Source: JBOFLG01 sp051657745
Lineage (GTDB): Bacteria; Actinomycetota; Actinomycetes; Actinomycetales; Dermatophilaceae
Direction of reading: 5' to 3'
DNA length: 15,970 bases
Assembly (NCBI GenBank): GCA_051657745.1
Contig: JBOFLG010000057.1
Location: forward strand, 1 to 15,970
Shown here: piece after piece, positions 1-6,526 of the stretch
How positions within the stretch are numbered: position 1 is the stretch's first letter
How the letters are laid out: every line of letters starts with the position of its first letter
Notes under the pieces: generated by a model
Told to the model about the DNA's origin: nothing
The model's database searches: none
What the model saw: the letters and a program-made list of their open reading frames with translations, nothing else
Program-made: the position numbers and the translations under genes

Positions 1-567
1 AGCGACGTGCTCGCCCCGGCAGTGTCGGTGTTCCTCATCTGCGTCCTGTGTGGCGTGACGGGGCATCCTCAAGCGTGGATCGGGCTCGGCTGGGGCGTGC
101 TGCTTGGCGGCTTCTGCGCGGTGATCCCCATGGCCATCATCCATTTCGCCGTCCGTCGCCAACGCCTCACCGACCGGCACGTCACTCGGCGCGAGCAACG
201 CTGGTGGGTGTTCCTCATGTGCGCGGGTTCCGTGCTCGCCGGGATGACCGCGACGCTGCTGCTGGGGGCGCCCAGGCTCCTCGTGTGGATTCTCCCGACC
301 ATGATCGCGGGACTCGTCCTGACCGGCACGGTCACACTCATCGGCCCGAAGGTGTCGATGCACGCGTTCTGCCTCACCGCGCTCGTCCTGGTCGCGGCAC
401 TGCTGATCTCGCCCTGGTGCCTGCTCGCGTTTCCGGCTCTCCTGCCGTTGGTCGCGTTCGCACGTCTGCGGCTCGACCACCACACGCCCGCCGAGATCGC
501 GTGGGGCGTCGGCCTCGCCGTCATCGTCCTCCTCGTGTCCCGGATGTTCGTACCGGTCGTTGCATGA
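1..567 (+). CDS. PAP2-like integral membrane protein, 3' part (5' end outside window)
   Basis: The reading frame is open from the first base, so the gene very likely begins upstream; the GTG at position 7 is only the first possible start in view. The visible 188 residues form about five or six hydrophobic helices with a basic loop between. Two short motifs resemble degenerate forms of the type-2 phosphatidic acid phosphatase (PAP2) signature: KVSMHAF, where PAP2 enzymes have PSGHA, and ARLRLDHHTPAEIAWG, where they have SRxxxxxHxxxDxxxG. Related actinobacterial proteins are usually annotated as phosphatase PAP2 family or phosphoesterase proteins. With the first motif outside the window and the second altered (Lys-Val-Ser-Met-His), catalytic activity on lipid phosphates cannot be asserted. 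The gene is convergent with the M56 peptidase gene, leaving a gap of about 70 bp. Membrane protein: confident. PAP2 membership: moderate. Confidence 0.6.
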   Translation, partial: SDVLAPAVSVFLICVLCGVTGHPQAWIGLGWGVLLGGFCAVIPMAIIHFAVRRQRLTDRHVTRREQRWWVFLMCAGSVLAGMTATLLLGAPRLLVWILPTMIAGLVLTGTVTLIGPKVSMHAFCLTALVLVAALLISPWCLLAFPALLPLVAFARLRLDHHTPAEIAWGVGLAVIVLLVSRMFVPVVA

Positions 568-610
568 ATCCGGCGTAGCGCACTGCCTCGTGGACGACAC
601 TGCTCTGGGT

Positions 611-624
611 GAGGAAAACTCCTC
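611..624. terminator. Small hairpin between convergent genes, possible weak terminator
   Basis: GAGGA-AAAC-TCCTC is a perfect 5-bp stem with a 4-base loop in the gap between the convergent PAP2-like gene and the M56 gene. There is no run of T after it in either direction and the stem is short, so the terminator role is tentative. Confidence 0.25.
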
Positions 625-638
625 GCGCAGAGGGACTT

Positions 639-1490
639 TCATGCCACCATGAGGGCGAGGAGCACGGTCGGGGCCGCGATCACCAAGGCGGCGTAGGTGT
701 AGGCGACCCCCGACCGCCACCGGTCGCCGCCGTCCGCGAGCAGCCGCAGCCGAACCCCGGCCGCCGGGGCGCTGCCGCCACCCAGCGAGCCCTCCGGCAT
801 CCGGGCCCGAGCTCGGTCCAGCGAGACCAGGGCTCGGGCGGTCGGGACCGCGCCGACCCGCCGCGCCGCGACCCGGTCGGCGAGCACCTCGACCAGCAGG
901 TGCACCTCGGCCAGCGCGGCCTCGGAGCGGACCGGCGGCGGTACCGCCTGGTGGATGACGGTGAAGAACTCCAGCAGCAGGTCGTGCCGGGCCCGCAGGT
1001 GCGCCTCCTCATGGGTGACCACGGCCCGGACCTGGGCGTCGTCGAGAGCGTCGAGGACGCCATCCGACACCACGACCCGCCCGCGCCACCCCGGGATGCA
1101 GTACGCGGTGGGCATCGGATGACGAAGCACCCGCAGCCGGTGGTCGCTGCGCTGGGCGACCACGTCGACCAGGTCGCGGTGGCTGGCTCGCGCCGAGCGC
1201 AACCGGGTGCCGACCCGGTGGCCCGAGACCACCAGCCGGCCGAGCACGACCAGACTGACCGGGGCCGTGACCACGAGCGCAGCCGTCGCTCGAGGGTCCG
1301 GCGTAGCACCGATCGCCATGGCGGATGCCGGCGCGGCCGCCAGTGCCGAGGCCACCCCGGCCACCGTCACCGACTGCCACGCAACCAGCGCCGCTCGCGG
1401 CGCGCGGCGGAACCGGGTACGTGGCGCCATGGCGCGTGGCGCACCGGCAGCCAGCAACACCGCCAGCATCGCGAGGGCAAGCCCGGTCAC
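639..1490 (-). CDS. M56-family (BlaR1/MecR1-like) membrane zinc metallopeptidase, short form
   Basis: The protein has about 283 residues. It has three N-terminal membrane helices (about residues 2-16, 36-60 and 68-88), a zinc-binding HEEAH (HExxH) at 160-164 followed about 37 residues later by EVLAD, where Glu201 is the likely third ligand, and a C-terminal membrane helix (about 264-283). This is the short actinobacterial M56 architecture. The extracellular penicillin-binding sensor of staphylococcal BlaR1/MecR1 is absent, so the signal is unknown. In the family, the peptidase is activated by a signal and relieves repression by the partner BlaI. The blaI gene lies about 100 bp upstream on the same strand, the usual pair order. 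The start is uncertain: tandem GTG codons at 1493 and 1490 follow AGGGG closely, and an ATG at 1469 is also possible. Confidence 0.85.
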   Translation of the reverse strand: MTGLALAMLAVLLAAGAPRAMAPRTRFRRAPRAALVAWQSVTVAGVASALAAAPASAMAIGATPDPRATAALVVTAPVSLVVLGRLVVSGHRVGTRLRSARASHRDLVDVVAQRSDHRLRVLRHPMPTAYCIPGWRGRVVVSDGVLDALDDAQVRAVVTHEEAHLRARHDLLLEFFTVIHQAVPPPVRSEAALAEVHLLVEVLADRVAARRVGAVPTARALVSLDRARARMPEGSLGGGSAPAAGVRLRLLADGGDRWRSGVAYTYAALVIAAPTVLLALMVA

Positions 1491-1593
1491 CACCCCCTGA
1501 CCCGCTTTCGCCCCCCGCGCCAACCACGCCGAGCCACCGCCGAGGGGGCCGGGCGCGTTCGGGCGTCGCCCCTGGGGCGCCGGTGCTGCTGGG

Positions 1594-2112
1594 TCACCGC
1601 CCCGGGCGCCGGCCGCGCCCGTCCGCGCGGGCTTCGACTTCGGCAAGTGCGGCCTTGAGGTCGTCGAGTTCGGCGTTGCTTGCGCCGTCGAGGAAGTGCA
1701 GCAGCGCGGCCCGCCGGTCGGTGGCCGCCATGGCGTCCATGGTGTGGCGCATGGTCTGCGCAGTGAGCGCCTCTCGGGTGTCGGCCGGCTGGTAGCGCCA
1801 CGCGCGGCCGTCGCGTTCGCGGGTGACCAGGCCCTTCTTCGCGAGCCGGTCGAGCACGGTGAGTACGGTCGTGTAGGCGATCTCGCGGGTGCCGGAGAGG
1901 ATGTCGTGCACGTCGCGAACGGTCGCTCCAACACGAGGCTGCGTGTCGGGGGCCGTCTCGCCCGGAGAGGTTCCGTCGGCCGCTTCCCGCCCGGGTGCGG
2001 CTGTGTCGGTGGCCGCGGTGTCGGGAACCGGCGGCGCTGCGGCATCCCACAGGCACTCCATGACCGTGCGTTCGAGGTCACCGAGGCGCGGGGTTGAACT
2101 GGTCGCGGGCAC
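1594..2112 (-). CDS. blaI: BlaI/MecI/CopY-family winged-helix transcriptional repressor with low-complexity insertion
   Basis: The 172-residue protein carries the BlaI/MecI hallmarks: LGDLERTVMECLWD (residues 9-22), TVRDVHDIL, then the recognition-helix region AYTTVLTVLDRLAKKGLV and the wing RERDGRAWRYQPADTREALTAQTM. BlaI proteins bind inverted-repeat operators as dimers and are inactivated through a partner M56 peptidase, here encoded next. The chosen start is the GTG at 2112, seven bases after AGGAG; an in-frame GTG at 2118 sits almost on the Shine-Dalgarno. Family members are usually about 120-140 residues. The excess is an Ala/Pro/Thr-rich stretch (about residues 24-62) inserted between helix 1 and helix 2 of the DNA-binding domain. 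A broken copy of this gene's 5' end lies behind cydC at about 4499-4662. Targets are unknown; the dyads upstream of cydA are candidates. Confidence 0.88.
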   Translation of the reverse strand: MPATSSTPRLGDLERTVMECLWDAAAPPVPDTAATDTAAPGREAADGTSPGETAPDTQPRVGATVRDVHDILSGTREIAYTTVLTVLDRLAKKGLVTRERDGRAWRYQPADTREALTAQTMRHTMDAMAATDRRAALLHFLDGASNAELDDLKAALAEVEARADGRGRRPGR

Positions 2113-2157
2113 GGCCACACTCCTTCGCGGTGATCGATGTCGAGCGTGCCACACCGG
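2012..2157. repeat. Left copy of the duplicated cydC-blaI junction
   Basis: These bases align with 4561-4708 in direct orientation at roughly 80-85% identity by eye, with two small gaps. On the minus strand the copy reads as the last residues of CydC (GVARSTSITAKE, against GVARSTSTTTK-stop in the real cydC) running into the start of blaI. Here blaI is intact and only the cydC tail remains. Homology stops at about 2157, upstream of which the sequence is unrelated to cydC. Confidence 0.8.
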
Positions 2158-2160
2158 TGA

Positions 2161-2839
2161 CCCTCGGCGCGGCGGAGGTGTCGACAGAAGGTACGGCCGC
2201 GGGGATGACGCCGCGGCCCGGTCGAAGCCGACCTGGCTGCCGAGCCTGGGGAGGTCGGTGGGCGTCCGGGGTGAGAACACTGCGATCAGCCTGCTCCGCC
2301 TGGCCGGCGCCACCGCCATCACCAGCGGGCCTCGCCACGATGACAGGCGACCAGGCCCGGTCATCGGGCAGGTGGTCGGCGACGATCCGACCGTGCGGTG
2401 AGCCCCGGAGAGGTCTGGATCCGGCAGTACCCACTCCTCCTTGTCAACGGGCCAGTTGCGTGGTTGTATCAAACCGAAGGGTCGGTTGGGCGGGTCGCAC
2501 ATGACCGTGGCGGTCCGTACGGTTCCGGGTGGTCCGTCGTGTGGCGGCGCGAATAACCTGCACCGGAACGAAGTTCGAACTGGAGACGACATGGCTGAAT
2601 CCGAGGTTCGGCTAGTGAGCGTTCCGCATGGTGACGCGGAACCCGAACCACGAACTGTCGGCGCGTAGCCGGGCCCGTGAGGCGCCTCCCGCAGTGCGAG
2701 TCCCGAAGTCGTCCCCGACGCGTGGCCGGGAGCGCGATGTCTCGTGCACTCGCCGAGCGGACAACCCTGGTGATGCCCACCCCGACGAGCCGACCGTCGC
2801 GATGCAGACTCATGTCGACCGCACGAAGGTGGTGATGCC
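2161..2839. other. Gene-poor stretch between blaI and the MATE gene
   Basis: I see no convincing gene here. Open frames exist on both strands but their translations are low-complexity and match no family I know. A 71-codon plus-strand frame (2628-2843) ends with TGA overlapping the MATE ATG (ATGA), which could allow translational coupling, but its peptide is not recognisable. A GAAC-GAA-GTTC dyad overlapping GTTCGAAC lies at about 2562-2576. The MATE promoter should lie in this interval but no clear -35/-10 pair is evident. Confidence 0.5.
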
Positions 2840-4261
2840 ATGACAGGGCCTGATTCGATTCCTGGCCGAGGGACGCGCCGCGAGCGATGGTTGGGAACGC
2901 CGGAGTTCCGGTCCGAGGCGCTGAGCATCGCCTTTCCGATCACGCTGCAGAGCGTGATCATGGCGATCCTGCTGATGACCGACCAGATCATGGTGGGTCA
3001 ACTGGGTGACGTGGCGATTGCCTCGGTCGGCGTGGCGTCCAAACTGACCGCGATCGTCACGGTCGTGCTCGCGGCGCTGTCCACTGCGGTCTCGATCATG
3101 GCCGCGCAGCTCTGGGGGAAGCGCAACGCGGTGGGGTTGCGGCGGCTTCTTGGTTTCGCCTTGGCGACGGGTCTTCCACTCGCGGGGCTCTGTGTCGCGC
3201 TGGTGGGTGTTGCGCCGAGTCTCGCGATGTCGCCGTTCACCGCTGATGAACGCCTGCTCTCGACGGGTTCGTCGTATCTGTCGATCCTTGCGTTGTCGTA
3301 CCTGCCGACGATGGTCACTCTCATCCTGTCCGGCATCCTGCGGGGAGCCGGTCAGGTCCGGGTGCCGATGTATGCCGGTATCGCCGCGATCGCGATCAAT
3401 CTGGTTCTCAACTACGGGCTGATCTTCGGCAATCTCGGCATGCCCGAACTGGGCCTCGCCGGATCGGCCATCGGGACCAGCATCGCCAAGGCAATCGAAC
3501 TGCTCATCATCATCGTCTTCGTGTACGCCACGAAGAGTCCGGTCGCCGTGCGGGGTGTCTCCCAGTTGGTGGGGATGCCGAAGGCGGCCCGCCGAAGCCT
3601 GGCGGTCATGTTCCTTCCGCTCGTCGGCAACGACCTGCTCTGGGTGCTCGGCGAGACCGCCTATGCAGTGGTCTACGGCCGGCTGGGGGTCGAGCAATTC
3701 GCCGCGATGACGGTCTCGTTCCCGTTGCAGAGCCTGGGCATTGGCCTGCTCACCGGCCTCTCCGGTGCGGCAGCGATCCTGGTCGGGCATCGCGTCGGGC
3801 GTGATGATTTCGACGAAGCTGCCCAGTACGGCACGCAGTTGCTGCGTAGCGGCATGGTGATCGGTGCCGGTGTCGGCGCCATCGCTGCCCTGCTGGCCCC
3901 GCTCTATGTGAGTGCGTACTCGCTCAGCCCTGAGGTTCGACAGGTCGCGCTGCAGTGCGTGCTGGTGTTCTGCCTGTTTCTCTTTGTCAAGGTCGGCAAC
4001 ATGATCGTGATCGACGGGGTGCTTAATGCTGGCGGTGACACCCGCTACACGTTCGTCATGGGAACGGCGGTCACCTGGCTGCTCGGTGTCCCGGCCGCGC
4101 TCGTGGCCGCCTTCGTGTTCGACCTGTCGATCCCGTGGGTCTACGCCATCCTCTCCCTTGAGGAGGTGGTGCGCCTCGGTTTCAGCATCAGGCGCCTGCG
4201 CGGCGACCGGTGGGCTCGCAACCTCGTCCACCATCACGATCCTGTGGAGACACATCCGTGA
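2840..4261 (+). CDS. MATE-family multidrug/toxin efflux transporter
   Basis: The 473-residue protein has twelve hydrophobic segments in two related halves, the MATE architecture and usual length (about 450-480). The first helix pair carries the family pattern around MTDQIMVGQLGDVAIASVGVA, and the C-terminal half has DGVLNAGGDTRYTF, matching the conserved internal-repeat motif (ILRGAGQVRVPMYAG in the first half). MATE proteins export cationic drugs or metabolites in exchange for H+ or Na+; the substrate here cannot be read from sequence. The ATG at 2840 has AAGGTGG upstream and overlaps the stop of an upstream small open frame. The gene is convergent with cydC and lies between the two copies of the cydC-blaI junction, so it looks like a passenger in an insertion. 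A palindromic MITE-like element lies 38 bp past its stop. Confidence 0.93.
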   Translation: MTGPDSIPGRGTRRERWLGTPEFRSEALSIAFPITLQSVIMAILLMTDQIMVGQLGDVAIASVGVASKLTAIVTVVLAALSTAVSIMAAQLWGKRNAVGLRRLLGFALATGLPLAGLCVALVGVAPSLAMSPFTADERLLSTGSSYLSILALSYLPTMVTLILSGILRGAGQVRVPMYAGIAAIAINLVLNYGLIFGNLGMPELGLAGSAIGTSIAKAIELLIIIVFVYATKSPVAVRGVSQLVGMPKAARRSLAVMFLPLVGNDLLWVLGETAYAVVYGRLGVEQFAAMTVSFPLQSLGIGLLTGLSGAAAILVGHRVGRDDFDEAAQYGTQLLRSGMVIGAGVGAIAALLAPLYVSAYSLSPEVRQVALQCVLVFCLFLFVKVGNMIVIDGVLNAGGDTRYTFVMGTAVTWLLGVPAALVAAFVFDLSIPWVYAILSLEEVVRLGFSIRRLRGDRWARNLVHHHDPVETHP

Positions 4262-4298
4262 TCCTCGGGCCCGGCGTACCGTGACGCGGCCGGCTCCT

Positions 4299-4454
4299 CT
4301 AGGGCCTGTTGCGAAAGGTCGTTCGCATCGTCGATGCGCTCGTATGACGCTGGATACGGCGCCGGAGCCGGGGTGATCACCCCACATCTGGCGCTGTAGC
4401 CAGCGTCATAGTCGTGACGAAACCCAGGCGGACGGCTTCCGCAACAGGCCCTAG
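4299..4454. mobile_element. MITE-like palindromic element in a CTAG target
   Basis: Terminal inverted repeats of 19 bp with one mismatch (beginning CTAGGGCCTGTTGCG) lie at 4299-4317 and 4436-4454. Subtracting a TA duplication leaves about 150 bp (4302-4451). The interior is also partly self-complementary: ATGACGCTGG pairs with CCAGCGTCAT, and the centre is GGGGTGATCACCCC, so the whole element can fold as a long imperfect hairpin. It has no coding capacity. Ends of the type GGGCCTGTTGCG and insertion at CTAG/TA are typical of non-autonomous derivatives of IS630- or IS5-type elements; the parent is not in this window. Lying between convergent genes, the hairpin could also act as a transcription stop. 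Confidence 0.75.
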
Positions 4455-4498
4455 TGCGGCTCCACCGCAGACCTGATCAGCCGCAGGCTCTCGTTCAG

Positions 4499-4662
4499 CG
4501 GGGGTGACCCCGGGGGTTGCCGTGCCGGGAGCCAGCATGCCGGGAGTCGCCGTGTTGGGAGCCGCGGTGTCGGGGACCGGCGGCTGGGCGGCATCCCACA
4601 GGCAGTCCATGACCGGCGCGTTCGAGGTCGCCGAGGCGCGGCGTCGAATTGGCCGCGGGTAT
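4499..4662 (-). pseudogene. Broken 5' copy of blaI directly behind cydC
   Basis: On the minus strand the sequence reads (I)PAANSTPRLGDLER, then shifts frame to PVMDCLWDAAQPPVPDTAAP, clearly a second copy of the BlaI N-terminus encoded at 2112. The start GTG has become ATA (4660-4662), one base has been gained in the codons after GDLER, and nothing of the DNA-binding core (helix 2, recognition helix, wing) follows. Instead there is a run of 15-bp repeats encoding TAAPN/TATPG/MLAPG/TATPG units. The fragment begins within a few bases of the cydC stop, showing that blaI once sat immediately behind cydC. It cannot make a functional repressor. Confidence 0.8.
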
Positions 4663-4708
4663 GGCCTCACTTCGTGGTGGTCGAGGTCGAGCGTGCCACA
4701 CCGGCGCC
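4561..4708. repeat. Right copy of the duplicated cydC-blaI junction
   Basis: This is the direct-repeat partner of 2012-2157. Here the cydC end is intact (TGA at 4667-4669) and blaI is truncated and frameshifted, the reciprocal of the left copy. Confidence 0.8.
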
Positions 4709-6526
4709 GAGGTCGAGCACCTCATCGACTCGGTCGAGTGGTTCGGGCCGGTGGGTCACGATGACGACCCCGCGGCCGGCGGTGGCGTCCAGGAGGTCGT
4801 CGAGCACCCGTGCGGCGGTGGGTGGGTCGAGGTGTGCGGTCGGTTCGTCGAGCAGGATGACGCCGCGCCGGCTGAGCAGGGCCCGCGCCAGCCCGAGCCG
4901 GGTGCGCTCACCGCCGGAGACGCCGCGACCACCGGTGCCGAGCCGGGTGTCGAGGCCACCCGGCAGTGCGGCGTACCAGTCGCCGAGCCCGGCGAGCCGC
5001 AGCGCGTCGACGAGGTCGGCGTTGTCGGCATCCGGGCAGGCAAGGCGGAGGTTGTCGCGGACCGTCGCGGCAAGGATGTGCGGCTCGTCGTCGAGCACCG
5101 CCACCGCTGCTCGGGTGTCGGCGATCGGGAGGTCGCGCACGTCGATGCCGTTGAGTGTCTGCCGCCCGCCGGTGCGGTCGAGTTGGCGGGCGAGCACGGC
5201 GAGCAGGGTGCTCTTGCCCGACCCGTTCGGGCCCACGACCGCGACCCGGCGCCCGGGACGCACGGCGAGCGACGTCGCGGTCAGGTCGGTGTGCGTGCCG
5301 GTCCAGGACGCGGTCATCTCGTCGAGGCGCAGTTCGGGCCGATCCGGATGCCGAACCGCCGCCGGATGCCGAACCGCCGCCGGGTGCCGCGCCGGCGCCG
5401 GACGGCCCGGAGTGCCGGGGTGACCCGACGCCACCGGACAGCGTTGCGCCACTGGGCCCGTGGCCACCAGGCCCACGTCCACCAGACCCGTGGCCGCGGG
5501 GTCGGCGACGACCGGGTCCGCGGCGGGCAGGTCGACGAGTGCTGGCTCCGTGGCGGCCGAGTCCGGTTCCGTGACCGCCGGCTCCTGGTCGGTGAGCGCG
5601 GCGACCCGTGCCGCGCTGCCCTGGGCTCGGGCGAGGGCGCGCATCGCATCGGCGAGCGGCGCAAGCGCGTCACCCACAGCCACCGGCACCACGACAAGCA
5701 GGGCGGCGACCGGCGCGCCCACGTCATCCGGCCGTACCAGCAGTGCGCTCGCGACGGTGGCCGCTCCGGTGCCGAGCAGCAGGACCGCCGTCACGAGCGC
5801 ACGCCCATGGCTCTGTCGCCGGACCGCGCGCCGCATCTCGTCATGAGCCTGCGCGAGCCACCTCGATGCGGCGGCTTCGGCGCCGATGCCGCGCAGTTCG
5901 CTGGCCTGCAGGGCCACCAGGTCGGCCACCCGCTGGACCTCGGCCCGTGCCGCGAGTAGTGCTGGAAGGGAACGTGATTCGAGCCGCCAGGCCATCCCAC
6001 ACACTAGCGCAACCAGCCCCAGAAGCGCGGCCACGACCAGCCCGACGTCGGGGTCGAACCAGACCGTGAGCAGCGTGGCGACTACCCCGGCCACTGCTCC
6101 CGACAGCACCGGCACCGTCACCCGCACCCGTGCCTCGACCGTATCGGTGAGGTCGTCGACCACCCCGGTAAGCACGACCGACCGCGAGCGCCGGCCGAGC
6201 CGGGCCGGCGCCAGTGGCACCAGCGCGGCGTACAGCGCCGACCGGCGGTGGGCGAGGTCGCCGAGCGCGGCATCATGTGACACCAGCCGCTCCAGGTAGC
6301 GGACAACCGGCCGGGCCATGCCGAACGCGCGCACCGCGACAATGGCGACGAGCAGGGTGAGGATGACGGGTTGCTCGCTCGCCCGCACTACCAGCCAGCC
6401 GGAGGTAGCAGTCAGGGCGATGCCGGATGCCGTGGCAGCACCTCCCAGCAACCCGGCCACCAGCGTCGCGCGCGCTACCGGGACAGTCGCCGCCGCGGAC
6501 GCAGCCGGAGCTGGCTGCCGGGTCAT
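4667..6526 (-). CDS. cydC: Cytochrome bd assembly ABC transporter, permease/ATP-binding subunit CydC
   Basis: The 619-residue protein is a fused membrane-ATPase half-transporter. The N-terminal membrane domain (about 18-300) has the TSGWLVVRASEQP segment typical of CydC. The ATPase domain has Walker A GPNGSGKS (432-439), signature VSGGE (536-540), Walker B VILLDE (556-561) and the switch His592 (THR). The Q-loop region reads VLDDEPHIL with no Gln, which I believe is common in actinobacterial CydC. CydC pairs with CydD to form a heterodimeric inner-membrane exporter, linked to thiol and haem handling, that is required to assemble cytochrome bd. The ATG at 6526 overlaps the cydD stop (ATGA), so translation is probably coupled. 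An unusual low-complexity Ala/Pro/Val linker (about 315-397) separates the two domains and ends in RHPAAVRHPAAVRHP. A blaI remnant follows the stop. Confidence 0.95.
   Translation of the reverse strand: MTRQPAPAASAAATVPVARATLVAGLLGGAATASGIALTATSGWLVVRASEQPVILTLLVAIVAVRAFGMARPVVRYLERLVSHDAALGDLAHRRSALYAALVPLAPARLGRRSRSVVLTGVVDDLTDTVEARVRVTVPVLSGAVAGVVATLLTVWFDPDVGLVVAALLGLVALVCGMAWRLESRSLPALLAARAEVQRVADLVALQASELRGIGAEAAASRWLAQAHDEMRRAVRRQSHGRALVTAVLLLGTGAATVASALLVRPDDVGAPVAALLVVVPVAVGDALAPLADAMRALARAQGSAARVAALTDQEPAVTEPDSAATEPALVDLPAADPVVADPAATGLVDVGLVATGPVAQRCPVASGHPGTPGRPAPARHPAAVRHPAAVRHPDRPELRLDEMTASWTGTHTDLTATSLAVRPGRRVAVVGPNGSGKSTLLAVLARQLDRTGGRQTLNGIDVRDLPIADTRAAVAVLDDEPHILAATVRDNLRLACPDADNADLVDALRLAGLGDWYAALPGGLDTRLGTGGRGVSGGERTRLGLARALLSRRGVILLDEPTAHLDPPTAARVLDDLLDATAGRGVVIVTHRPEPLDRVDEVLDLGAGVARSTSTTTK
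5344..5397. repeat. 18-bp tandem repeat in the cydC linker
   Basis: CCGGATGCCGAACCGCCG occurs twice perfectly (5344-5361 and 5362-5379), followed by a degenerate third copy. It encodes the VRHPAA/VRHPAA/ARHPAP units of the CydC interdomain linker, so copy-number change keeps the frame. Confidence 0.85.

Noticed and set aside
609..1658. 349-codon plus-strand open frame opposite the M56 gene
   Set aside because: The translation is Arg/Pro/Gly-rich with no recognisable motif, whereas the opposite strand encodes a clear HExxH membrane protease. It is a shadow frame typical of high GC.
2562..2576. GAAC-GAA-GTTC / GTTCGAAC dyad considered as a LexA (SOS) box
   Set aside because: The actinobacterial SOS box has TCGAAC and GTTCGA separated by four bases. 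Here the spacer is three and the outer bases do not fit on one side, and no SOS gene follows.
2628..2843. 71-codon open frame ending in an ATGA overlap with the MATE start
   Set aside because: The overlap is suggestive, but the peptide shows no recognisable domain, membrane segment or strong ribosome site, so it is left as a note rather than a gene.
2113..2991. Long minus-strand open frame extending blaI upstream to 2991 (465 codons)
   Set aside because: The extra sequence has no family resemblance, lies opposite the MATE start, and the GTG at 2112 has a well-placed ribosome site that begins right at the conserved BlaI N-terminus.
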